NCBI GenBank assembly: GCA_964498785.1
Contig: CAZCJL010000036.1
Location: forward strand, 1-55,700
Direction of reading: 5' to 3'
DNA from: Mariaggregatimicrobium sp964498785
GTDB taxonomy: Bacteria > Zhuqueibacterota > Zhuqueibacteria > Thermofontimicrobiales > Thiofontviventaceae
Length of the DNA: 55,700 bases
How positions within the stretch are numbered: the stretch's first letter is position 1; each line of letters opens with the position of its first letter. The position numbers and the translations under genes are program-made. The notes beneath the pieces were generated by a model. That model did no database searches. It was given only the letters and a program-made list of their open reading frames with translations, and was not told the DNA's origin. This document shows positions 45,701 through 52,634 of this stretch, piece after piece.

Positions 45701-46943
45701 TATTCTAATTTTTTTTGATCGCGACAAAATCGATAAAATTATGACCAATCTGCTGTCCAATGCATTGAAATTTACGAAAGAGAATGGGACGATAACGGTC
45801 ACCGCGGGAATCACTGAAAAGAATATGGCTGAGATAACTGTCGCTGATTCCGGGATTGGGATATCCGCACATCATCTGCCTAAAATATTTGATCGGTTCT
45901 ATCAGGTTGGCGCAACGAATCTTGCCAAAGGAGAAGGTACAGGCATTGGCCTGGCTCTCACCCGGGAATTAGTGGAACTTCATCACGGGGAGATCACCGT
46001 GGCCAGTCGTGAAAATGAGGGGACGACATTTCGAATTTATCTGCCGCAGGGAAAGGATCATTTCCAGCCGGATGAAATTATTGAAAAACTCAGTGAATCC
46101 CTGATCACCGATCCGGTTATGACTTTTTCAGAAAGTGACATCGATGATTCTGACGTTGTTGAAACTGTTGCAAATCGACCGGAGGCGGCGCCAATCATAC
46201 TTCTTGTCGAAGATAATCAGGATGTCAGAAATTATATTCGTGAATATTTGAAAGAGCAGTACCGCATTGCAGAAGCCGGGGACGGTGTTGAAGGCTTGAG
46301 GTTAGCAATTGAACTTATCCCGGACATCATCATCAGCGATGTGATGATGCCTAATATGGACGGATTTGAGTTTTGCAACAAAATAAAAACCGATGAACGC
46401 ACCAGTCATGTCCCGGTCATTCTGCTCACTGCGAAAGCCTCACTCAAAAGCAGAGTCGATGGGCTGGAAACAGGCGCGGATGATTATCTGACCAAACCAT
46501 TCAATGTTCAGGAGCTTCAAATCAGGATCAGAAATTTGATTGAGCAACGAAAGAAATTGCGGGAACGTTTTTCCCGTGAAGTAACATTGCAACCATCGGA
46601 AATTGCTATTACATCTACTGACGAAAAGTTTTTGTTGCGGGTCATTGAGGTGATTGAGCAGCACATTGCCGAGCCTGAATTCGATACGCACGTTCTCGCA
46701 AGAGAATCCGGATTCAGCCGCAGCCAGTTAAACCGGAAATTGCGCGCCCTAACTGACCAATCGCCCCGTGAATTTATCCGCATCATTCGCCTCAAACGCG
46801 CCGCACAGCTCATTGCGCAAAAAGCCGGCAATGTCACAGAAATTGCCTACGACGTTGGTTTTAACAGCATATCCCATTTTGCGAAACGATTTAAAGAATT
46901 CTATGGGGTGTTACCGTCGGAATATGGCAGTGACAAAATCTAA
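42780..46943 (+). CDS. Hybrid two-component system protein (periplasmic propeller sensor, histidine kinase, receiver, AraC-type DNA binding)
   Basis: A 1387-residue one-protein signalling system. After a signal peptide (about 1-22), residues 30-690 carry many Reg_prop blades with the form LWIGT..GGLN.F, making two beta propellers. A Y_Y_Y domain follows (about 740-820) and then a membrane segment at about 825-845. The kinase part has the phospho-acceptor His878 in ANISHEFRTPLTLI and ATPase motifs NLLSNALKFT and GTGIGLALT. The receiver domain has the phospho-acceptor Asp1187 in IIISDVMMPNMDG and the conserved Lys in YLTKPF. An AraC-type HTH forms the last ~100 residues. Such proteins in related phyla sense glycans and switch on utilisation loci. 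No such locus is adjacent here, so the target is unclear. The start has no strong ribosome site. Confidence 0.95.
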   Translation: MKIISQKYLFIVLILFRYCSAPGQEYYDKFENLSVEQGLSQSTVRCILQDSQGFMWFGTEDGLNRFDGYNFTVYKPQPHDPNTLSHISVWSLCEDHNGVLWVGTQRGFNKYLRHQQKFNRYLHNPDDPHSISHNVITSICEDQSGGLWIGTWGGGLNRFSEEDGRFVHYVNDPHNENSLSHNIVLKVYKDSFGDLWIGTQYGLNRLNRGSNTFTTYFSIPDDPESLSNNSIITIFEDSRKILWFGTWSGGLNEYNREKDVFHRHQHKPGDRNSICDNEIWSICEDINNELWIATEGGVSKYNRNTGRFINYRSDSHERYSLSGDRTRAVFSDRSGNVWIGTQGSGLNKIDRKQKKFIHIKNIPDNLSSLSNNTVYAIYESHNGFVWVGTDNGLNKLITHSKLHTAPDSVFITPDPDHDQYIFERFNIVENNRIRAISDDHNGSLWLGTAGGGVFTLDAESAEMNTGTFINYKAGDNGKDVRYNYINTIYICKSGRVLIGSHAGLLQFDPRSNTLIPYETISGEPHSAVSTLIWTIFEDRAGALWIGTGGRGLIKIDRKINKIITYENNPDNQNSLSHDIVKTIFEDKDGFLWIGTKGGGLNKFDPNTEKFKHYTEKDGLPNNVVYGILEDDDGFLWISTNNGLSKFNPKTESFRNFDSKDGLQSNEFNGGAYWKCPVSGLIFFGGVNGLNVFHPSRIRENQFIPPVVITDLKILHSPDAELIMQSFRSEANEITLSHNNNAFSFDFAALDYSCPAKNQYAYKMAGVNKDWLYSGTRRFVTYSHLKPGSYLFRVKGSNNDGIWNETGSSIKITIVPPWWQSTWAYALYIFIFGAIVVGLWRFQMHSIKLKNELKMKQFETDKLSEIDHLKSRFFANISHEFRTPLTLILGPLEQFLQGKLKGDVKDTFKISYRYAKRLQRLINQLLDISKLEAGRMALHVREENIIPFLKGIVFSFASLAERKNIGLEFYSSQDSILIFFDRDKIDKIMTNLLSNALKFTKENGTITVTAGITEKNMAEITVADSGIGISAHHLPKIFDRFYQVGATNLAKGEGTGIGLALTRELVELHHGEITVASRENEGTTFRIYLPQGKDHFQPDEIIEKLSESLITDPVMTFSESDIDDSDVVETVANRPEAAPIILLVEDNQDVRNYIREYLKEQYRIAEAGDGVEGLRLAIELIPDIIISDVMMPNMDGFEFCNKIKTDERTSHVPVILLTAKASLKSRVDGLETGADDYLTKPFNVQELQIRIRNLIEQRKKLRERFSREVTLQPSEIAITSTDEKFLLRVIEVIEQHIAEPEFDTHVLARESGFSRSQLNRKLRALTDQSPREFIRIIRLKRAAQLIAQKAGNVTEIAYDVGFNSISHFAKRFKEFYGVLPSEYGSDKI

Positions 46944-46955
46944 ATCATACGGGAA

Positions 46956-48212
46956 TCATAACTCAATTAAATCTAATAAAGTAATGGGAATGAAATAAGC
47001 CGCGTTAGAATCCTGTAATAAATTTTTTGTTATAATTATCGGTTTCTTTGTATCAAATCTATTCTGAAATTGGCTTAATGCTGCCGGAACCTTAGCAACT
47101 TTTCGAAATTTTACTTCAATAGGTATTACCTTTTCCCATTTTTTAATAATAAAATCAATTTCCGATTTTGAAACTGTTCTATAGAACTGGATACTGTTTA
47201 TCGACTTCCTTCTTTTCAATGTTGTATAGACAAAATTTTCAGCGATATTGCCAGGAATTGAATTAAAAGTTAATGACTGTTGAGGATGATAATAATAGAA
47301 TATACCGGTATCATTTAAAAAAATTTTGGGCATTTTTGTCAATTCTTTTCGAACATTTGTGTAAAATGGATTAATAAATGAATAAATAAATGTCCCACTG
47401 AGAACGTCAAGATATTTCGATAATGTTCGATAATGCATACCAAGTGTATTTGTCAACTCATTTCGATTAACCAGTGAGCCGATCTGAGAACTCAATAATT
47501 GAACCAATTTGTTAAAAGCAGAAATATTCTCAATTTTTAAGAATCCCGCAACATCTTTTTCAATATAAGTTGATATAATTTCTTTTAATATAACTCTCCT
47601 GGAATCAATTGATTTTTCCAGGGCAACTTCAGGATATCCCCCCCACAGGATGTAAGATGAAAAATGAAATTCTAATTCATTCTTATAGATTCTATAAAAA
47701 TCATTTAAGTTACTAAAATCATCATTGAGATTAAAACTGACTTCAAATTTATTATTCGTGGTTAAATATTCCTGAAAAGAAAATGGAAACAACAGGAATT
47801 CAATTTTTCGCCCGGTGAGAAATTCCGTGGTTTTTGATATCTCCAGACTGGAAGAACCACTGATGATTAGTTGAATTTTTTTTTCTTCTCGTTTAATTAT
47901 ATCCTGTAACACTTTTACAAATAAACCCGCATTTTTGAGGTATTGAAATTCATCAATGAGAACATAAGCATTTTTAGTTACTGCATATTCAAAGTTAAGA
48001 TATTTCAGAAATAATCGAGCATCGGTAAAAAAGTCTGAATCGAAATATTCATCCGCTGCCAGATAAATAACCTGTTTTTGTTGTGATTGTAAATAGTTCC
48101 TAATCTCAAAAAGTAATGTTGTTTTGCCAACTTGCCTGGCTCCTTTTATCAAAATCACTTTATCCCGATCCAGCCATTCAATAACATCTTGAAATATATT
48201 TCGCTTTAACAT
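46956..48212 (-). CDS. AAA ATPase with DUF4143 C-terminal domain
   Basis: A 418-residue ATPase. The Walker A motif GARQVGKTT (24-32), Walker B YVLIDEFQYL (Asp87-Glu88) and sensor region LIISGSSSLE are typical of the AAA_14/DUF4143 family, whose members are common in bacteria and archaea and have no settled function. The C-terminal half has IPIEVKF, a possible nuclease-like motif (E-x-K) common in this family, near SEIDFIIKKWEKVIPIEVKF. The start at 48212 is chosen because GGAG lies 5 bases upstream; the reading from 48260 has no ribosome site. It converges on the hybrid sensor gene. Confidence 0.85.
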   Translation of the reverse strand: MLKRNIFQDVIEWLDRDKVILIKGARQVGKTTLLFEIRNYLQSQQKQVIYLAADEYFDSDFFTDARLFLKYLNFEYAVTKNAYVLIDEFQYLKNAGLFVKVLQDIIKREEKKIQLIISGSSSLEISKTTEFLTGRKIEFLLFPFSFQEYLTTNNKFEVSFNLNDDFSNLNDFYRIYKNELEFHFSSYILWGGYPEVALEKSIDSRRVILKEIISTYIEKDVAGFLKIENISAFNKLVQLLSSQIGSLVNRNELTNTLGMHYRTLSKYLDVLSGTFIYSFINPFYTNVRKELTKMPKIFLNDTGIFYYYHPQQSLTFNSIPGNIAENFVYTTLKRRKSINSIQFYRTVSKSEIDFIIKKWEKVIPIEVKFRKVAKVPAALSQFQNRFDTKKPIIITKNLLQDSNAAYFIPITLLDLIEL

Positions 48213-48288
48213 TTTATCTCCATACCTATTGATAGTTAAAAGGACTTTTAAATTTAACAATATTATGCCAAAAAATCAAGGTATTTTA

Positions 48289-48302
48289 AGCATAGCTATG
48301 CT
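48289..48302. promoter_or_regulatory. Perfect palindrome upstream of the AAA ATPase gene
   Basis: AGCATAGCTATGCT, a perfect 14-bp palindrome, lies 77 bp before the start at 48212. It may be an operator. The divergent gap (48213-48524) is AT-rich; no gene is seen in it. Confidence 0.35.
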
Positions 48303-48524
48303 AAAAATTCAGGATATTTTTAGCACACCCTTGTTTTGGTCAACAGGCAAAAGTAAAAATCAATCTGTCATATTTATTTATTTCATTCAATAAAACAAAT
48401 GCGACATATACGTTAATATTTGGTTCATACGCGTTAGCATTTGCATTGAGTTTTATGTTACTTAATTTTAGCCTGAAAAGGCATCTTTTAAAAAATCCTC
48501 AATTATCATAAAAAGGAGCGAAAC

Positions 48525-49079
48525 ATGCGTAAAAAAACCATTTTAATTTTTGGGATTTTATTTTTTTTCTGTTTCGTTTATTCAGAATTCTGCCAGAGCC
48601 AAACCATCTCCAGTTACCACGTAAGAAAATGGAGCATTTCAGCCAGCGGTGGCGTCGTTACATCCAGCAGTTTTTGTATGAAAGAATCCGCATTGGGAGG
48701 CATTGCAGTAGGAATGTCTGCAAGCAATAACTATGTGTTAAATAGCGGTATGTTAATCATCGATGTGGATGATCCGCTATTCAAGCAGGACGCTCTGCCA
48801 AAGATGTTCGAGCTACAACAAAACTTTCCCAATCCGTTTAATCCGACAACAACAATTCGGTACAATTTGCCAAAGACATCGAACGTAACAGTTTATATTT
48901 ACAATACTGTCGGTCAGATTGTGCGGAAGTTAAACCAGCCAGGGCAGCAACCGGGTAGTCATCAACTTACCTGGGATGGTAAAGACGAAACAGGACAGTT
49001 GTTACCCAGCGGCGTTTACATGTATCAAATTGAAGCCGAGGGATTTACAGATGTGAAGAAGATGTTGTTGATGAAATGA
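48525..49079 (+). CDS. Small secreted protein with T9SS sorting domain
   Basis: A 184-residue protein. Signal peptide about 1-26 (ILIFGILFFFCFVYSEFCQS). A ~65-residue middle part contains WSISASGGVVTSSSFCM and NYVLNSGM, of a type seen before sorting domains in this superphylum. Residues 98-184 are a T9SS sorting domain starting LQQNFPNPFNPTTTI and ending with MYQIEAEGF. Ribosome site AAGGAG precedes the ATG by 7 bases. It lies 67 bp before the tail-fibre-like gene, which may be in the same transcript. Confidence 0.85.
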   Translation: MRKKTILIFGILFFFCFVYSEFCQSQTISSYHVRKWSISASGGVVTSSSFCMKESALGGIAVGMSASNNYVLNSGMLIIDVDDPLFKQDALPKMFELQQNFPNPFNPTTTIRYNLPKTSNVTVYIYNTVGQIVRKLNQPGQQPGSHQLTWDGKDETGQLLPSGVYMYQIEAEGFTDVKKMLLMK

Positions 49080-49146
49080 CGGATAAATTCAAAGAATTTC
49101 TAATCCATTTTAAAATCTGATCAATATTTAAATAGGAGAAATCGTC

Positions 49147-50883
49147 ATGAAAAACAAACTGTATTTTACTCTAATATTAATTCTGGCAATTACTATTGGC
49201 AGCTTGTTGTCACAGGAAATCCCTCAATTGATTTTCTATCAGGGAAATTTAACCAATAATAGCGGCAATCCTGTTAGTGAGGATAAATCAATGACTTTCA
49301 GAATCTATGCCGCTCGATCCGGTGGCACAAAGTTGTGGGAGGAAACTCATTCTACCGTACCTATCGCCGAGGGTTTATTCAGTGTGATGTTAGGAAACCA
49401 AAATCCGATTTCAATAAATATCTTTTCTGCAAAAACAAGATTTCTTGAAATTGTCATCGGCGGGGAGACTTTGAGCCCGCGCCAGCGAATTGCCAGTGTG
49501 CCTTACGCTCACAGTTCAGCTTCTGTTTCGGGGAGTTCAAATATTATCCCTTGCGAGGGGAACGTGGGGATTGGCACAACATCTCCACAAGCTAAGCTGG
49601 ACGTTGAAGGCAGGACATTTCAAATCGGAAGCGTAGTCTACCAAAATGGAAGTTCATCCGGAAATGCAATCATTTCCAGCAATGGTGTTAATACGGATTT
49701 GTATCCCGCAAAAGACGATATTGGTGCAGTACGTGTAAAAGATGGCAATGGCTCGGGTGCGTTGACAATGTCCAATATGGGTTCTTCTCATATTGACTCT
49801 TATTTGAATGTAGAAGATTCGACCGCTTCCAATTTGGTATTACAGGCAAAAGACGGGAATGTTGGCATTGGAACTAAAAATCCTTTAGAAAAATTAGAAG
49901 TCGCCGGAACAATTAGCTCAACAATCGGTGGTTTTAAATTTCCCGATGGTACTGTTCAAACAACTGCGGGAGGAGGTGGTAGTGGTGGTATTGGTGGCAG
50001 CGGCACTGCTGGTAGAGTTCCATATTTTAAGGATTCATCAACTTTGAACAATTCAGATCTCCATTATGCAAATGGCAATTTCGGCATCGGCGGTAATCCG
50101 GAAGATGCAAATTTTTATGTTCATGAAAGCGGTTTAATAGGGCCTGGTATTACTCCCCCAACCTATATTGCCCGATTTCAATGGGGAGTTTTAACACAAC
50201 GCCACGACGTTGCTTACATTACTTCCGGGGGACACGCCTGGTTTAAAAATGGTGTTAAGGGTAAAACGGGAGGTAGTGATGCAAAAGCAATTGTTGGCCA
50301 TGCAACCAATAGCACGAATACATCAAATTATGGCGGCTATTTTCAAGCCGACGGATACAATGGTGTGGGTATTTGGGCAAAAGGTGGCACAAACGGATAT
50401 GCGGGACGGTTCAGGGGAAATGTTTTAATTACAAGTTGGGATACTGGTGCGAAAGTTATCGAACTTGGCGAAGGACTGGACTATGCCGAGGGATTTAATG
50501 TTTCAGACAAAAAGGATATTGTGCCCGGTTCTGTTCTAATAATTGATCCCCAAAATCCAGGAGATTTGATTCTGAGCAATAAAGCTTATGATTCAAAAGT
50601 CGCTGGAATTGTTGCGGGTGCCAAAAATCTGGGATCTGGTGTGCGATTGGGGGTCGATCAATTCGATTATGATGTGGCGCTGGCTGGTAGAGTATATTGC
50701 AATGTGGATGCGACTGCTCAGGAAATCAAACCTGGTGATCTGCTGACTACTTCTTCGGTTCCGGGTTTTGCCATGAAAGTGTCAGATTTTCAACAGGCAC
50801 AGGGTGCGGTGATTGGGAAAGCCATGGAAGGGTTGGAAAAAGGGCAAAAAGGGCAGATTTTAGTTTTGGTAACGTTACAGTAA
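49147..50883 (+). CDS. Secreted phage-tail-fibre-like protein
   Basis: A 578-residue protein with a signal peptide (about 1-22). Residues 23-125 form a beta domain (IPQLIFYQGNLTNN, RIASVPYAHSS) found at the start of many exported fibre-like proteins. The next part has the phrases NVGIGTTSPQAKLDVEG and NVGIGTKNPLEKLEVAG, common in tail-spike-like and intramolecular-chaperone-bearing proteins, then a Gly-rich linker (near 275-285). The C-terminus (ELGEGLDYAEGFNV onwards) resembles a domain seen in fibre proteins. No T9SS sorting domain is present. Function is unknown; adhesion is a guess. The next gene begins at once, so they are co-transcribed. Confidence 0.7.
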   Translation: MKNKLYFTLILILAITIGSLLSQEIPQLIFYQGNLTNNSGNPVSEDKSMTFRIYAARSGGTKLWEETHSTVPIAEGLFSVMLGNQNPISINIFSAKTRFLEIVIGGETLSPRQRIASVPYAHSSASVSGSSNIIPCEGNVGIGTTSPQAKLDVEGRTFQIGSVVYQNGSSSGNAIISSNGVNTDLYPAKDDIGAVRVKDGNGSGALTMSNMGSSHIDSYLNVEDSTASNLVLQAKDGNVGIGTKNPLEKLEVAGTISSTIGGFKFPDGTVQTTAGGGGSGGIGGSGTAGRVPYFKDSSTLNNSDLHYANGNFGIGGNPEDANFYVHESGLIGPGITPPTYIARFQWGVLTQRHDVAYITSGGHAWFKNGVKGKTGGSDAKAIVGHATNSTNTSNYGGYFQADGYNGVGIWAKGGTNGYAGRFRGNVLITSWDTGAKVIELGEGLDYAEGFNVSDKKDIVPGSVLIIDPQNPGDLILSNKAYDSKVAGIVAGAKNLGSGVRLGVDQFDYDVALAGRVYCNVDATAQEIKPGDLLTTSSVPGFAMKVSDFQQAQGAVIGKAMEGLEKGQKGQILVLVTLQ

Positions 50884-50895
50884 ATGGAGGTGTGT

Positions 50896-52404
50896 ATGTC
50901 TCATAATAAAATAAATAAGATACTTTTGATCCTCTTTTGTTTATGCTTCATAACCTCAAATCTATTTTGTCAGATAGCAACCGAACAGGAAGCGCTAACT
51001 ATAGCAGAAAACTGGATCAATTTTATTATTGAAACCGGGGGGAGTTGGGGAGATTCACCATCGGCAGAAATCCAAACGATTGTGGAATTCCAAAATAATG
51101 ACCAGAAAATTGGTTATTTTTGTAGTGTTAATCCATACGGTTTTATTGTGTTATCTTCAAGAAAAGAGCTTTCTCCAATCAAGGCATATTCCGAAAAATC
51201 TTCACCAAATCCGAACAATAGTGAAGGAATGATTGATTACATACGGCAAAGTATGTCTGATATATTAATTAATATTGAAAAAAAATCAGACTTTCAGAAT
51301 TTAGACAGCCCACTGCAGGATGATGCAATTCATACAAAACATTTTAAAACATGGGATTCATTCTTATCCGGGAAAATTTCATCAGCATTGGATGAGGAGG
51401 GGATTGAATTACCGTTAAAAGCAAACTGGCACCAGGGTGCGCCATATAATTACTATTGTCCTGAAATTATAGGGGGTTCCTATTGTAATCATGCAAGGGC
51501 TGGTTGCGTTGCGATTGCTGCAGCTCAGATTATGCATTACTGGAGCTGGCCGCCGAGAGGCGTTGGCGGCGATAACGGAATAGATTATTCTGATAATTAT
51601 GACTGGAAAAATATGGCAAATGAATATAATGGCTCTGACGGAAACTGGAAAGATGAAAATGATAATAAATTGACAGACAGCCATACTGATGCAGTTGCAG
51701 AATTATGCCAGGAAGTTGGAGAAGCCTGTGGAATGGATTATGGCTGCGATGGATCAGGAGCCTGGGTTGGTGGACGTATTGGAACTGATATGCGGGATGC
51801 TTTTGATCAGCATTTCAGATATAATGAAAACACAGATTTTGAACAGCGCTGGCATTATTCAAGTGATATCGAATGGTTTAATATTATCAAAACGAATCTG
51901 AATGCCAATCAACCGGTTCAATACGCGAGAATTGATCTAACCATTGGAGGTGGTTTTGCTGCACATTCAATGGTTATCCATGGATGGAAAGTAACTGGTA
52001 GAATTCGATATGTTTATATGAATTATGGGTGGGCTGGCTCCACTGATGATACCTGGTATAATCTTGATAATATTGATGGCGCTGAAGGCATGCTGCGAAA
52101 GATTAGGCCCGCGCCTTCTCTTAAAAGTTCAATATCAGGAACGTATAATGTTCCATCATTTGAATATCGTTATTTCAATATGAATGCAGCCGGTACGGAT
52201 GCGACTTTTGAAGCCGGACACAAACTACAATTTCTACCCAAAACAAAAGTAATTTGTACTGGTTCTGGATCACAGCGAATCAGCTTCATAGGTTGGAGTA
52301 ATAATAATACATGGCTTTTTAGTCATGGTGATTTATCTCATGGAATTAGGATTAATAGCGGGCATATTTTTTTATATAAAAATGGTAGTATTAAATTGTA
52401 TTAA
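50896..52404 (+). CDS. C10 family (streptopain-like) cysteine peptidase
   Basis: A 502-residue secreted protein. The start at 50896 is chosen because GGAGG (50886-50890) lies 5 bases upstream; the ATG at 50884 would overlap this site. A signal peptide covers about 1-26. An inhibitory propeptide-like region follows (EQEALTIAENWINFI to SSRKELSPIKAYSEKS). The peptidase domain has the catalytic Cys204 in AGCVAIAAAQIMHYW and His357 in AAHSMVIHGW, and the MNYGWAGSTDDTWYNLD closing motif of this family. The ~100-residue C-terminal tail is not recognised and lacks a T9SS sorting motif. The protease likely acts outside the cell. Confidence 0.88.
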   Translation: MSHNKINKILLILFCLCFITSNLFCQIATEQEALTIAENWINFIIETGGSWGDSPSAEIQTIVEFQNNDQKIGYFCSVNPYGFIVLSSRKELSPIKAYSEKSSPNPNNSEGMIDYIRQSMSDILINIEKKSDFQNLDSPLQDDAIHTKHFKTWDSFLSGKISSALDEEGIELPLKANWHQGAPYNYYCPEIIGGSYCNHARAGCVAIAAAQIMHYWSWPPRGVGGDNGIDYSDNYDWKNMANEYNGSDGNWKDENDNKLTDSHTDAVAELCQEVGEACGMDYGCDGSGAWVGGRIGTDMRDAFDQHFRYNENTDFEQRWHYSSDIEWFNIIKTNLNANQPVQYARIDLTIGGGFAAHSMVIHGWKVTGRIRYVYMNYGWAGSTDDTWYNLDNIDGAEGMLRKIRPAPSLKSSISGTYNVPSFEYRYFNMNAAGTDATFEAGHKLQFLPKTKVICTGSGSQRISFIGWSNNNTWLFSHGDLSHGIRINSGHIFLYKNGSIKLY

Positions 52405-52445
52405 CCCGGAAAATGCATTTTAATAATTATGCGCCTGGTGTTAAT

Positions 52446-52593
52446 AGCCTGTCCACGAACTACCCTTGCGAAGGTTTTTCAAAACGGGACAAGCTGTATA
52501 TTGAGACATATTCATGAATTTATCTATATATTGTGTTGTTGCGAAACCTTCGCAAGGGTTTTTCCGACGATATCAAAGTTCCTGGACGTTCTC
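52446..52593 (-). mobile_element. MITE-like element, copy D (148 bp), flanked by TTAAT
   Basis: Starts AGCCTGTCCACGAACTACC and ends AGTTCCTGGACGTTCTC, same orientation as copy C. TTAAT flanks both sides (52441-52445, 52594-52598), which fits a 5-bp target duplication. Both hairpins CCTTGCGAAGG are intact. It lies between the C10 peptidase gene and the SBBP gene, and its insertion left the AAAGGAGG ribosome site untouched. Confidence 0.78.
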
Positions 52594-52634
52594 TTAATCC
52601 AATTCCCTGCATATTTTTTAAAAGGAGGATCATA

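Noticed and set aside
52533..52634. Longer N-terminus of the SBBP protein
   Set aside because: It would be encoded by the MITE-like element, and the ATG at 52635 has a strong AAAGGAGG site and a signal peptide directly after it.
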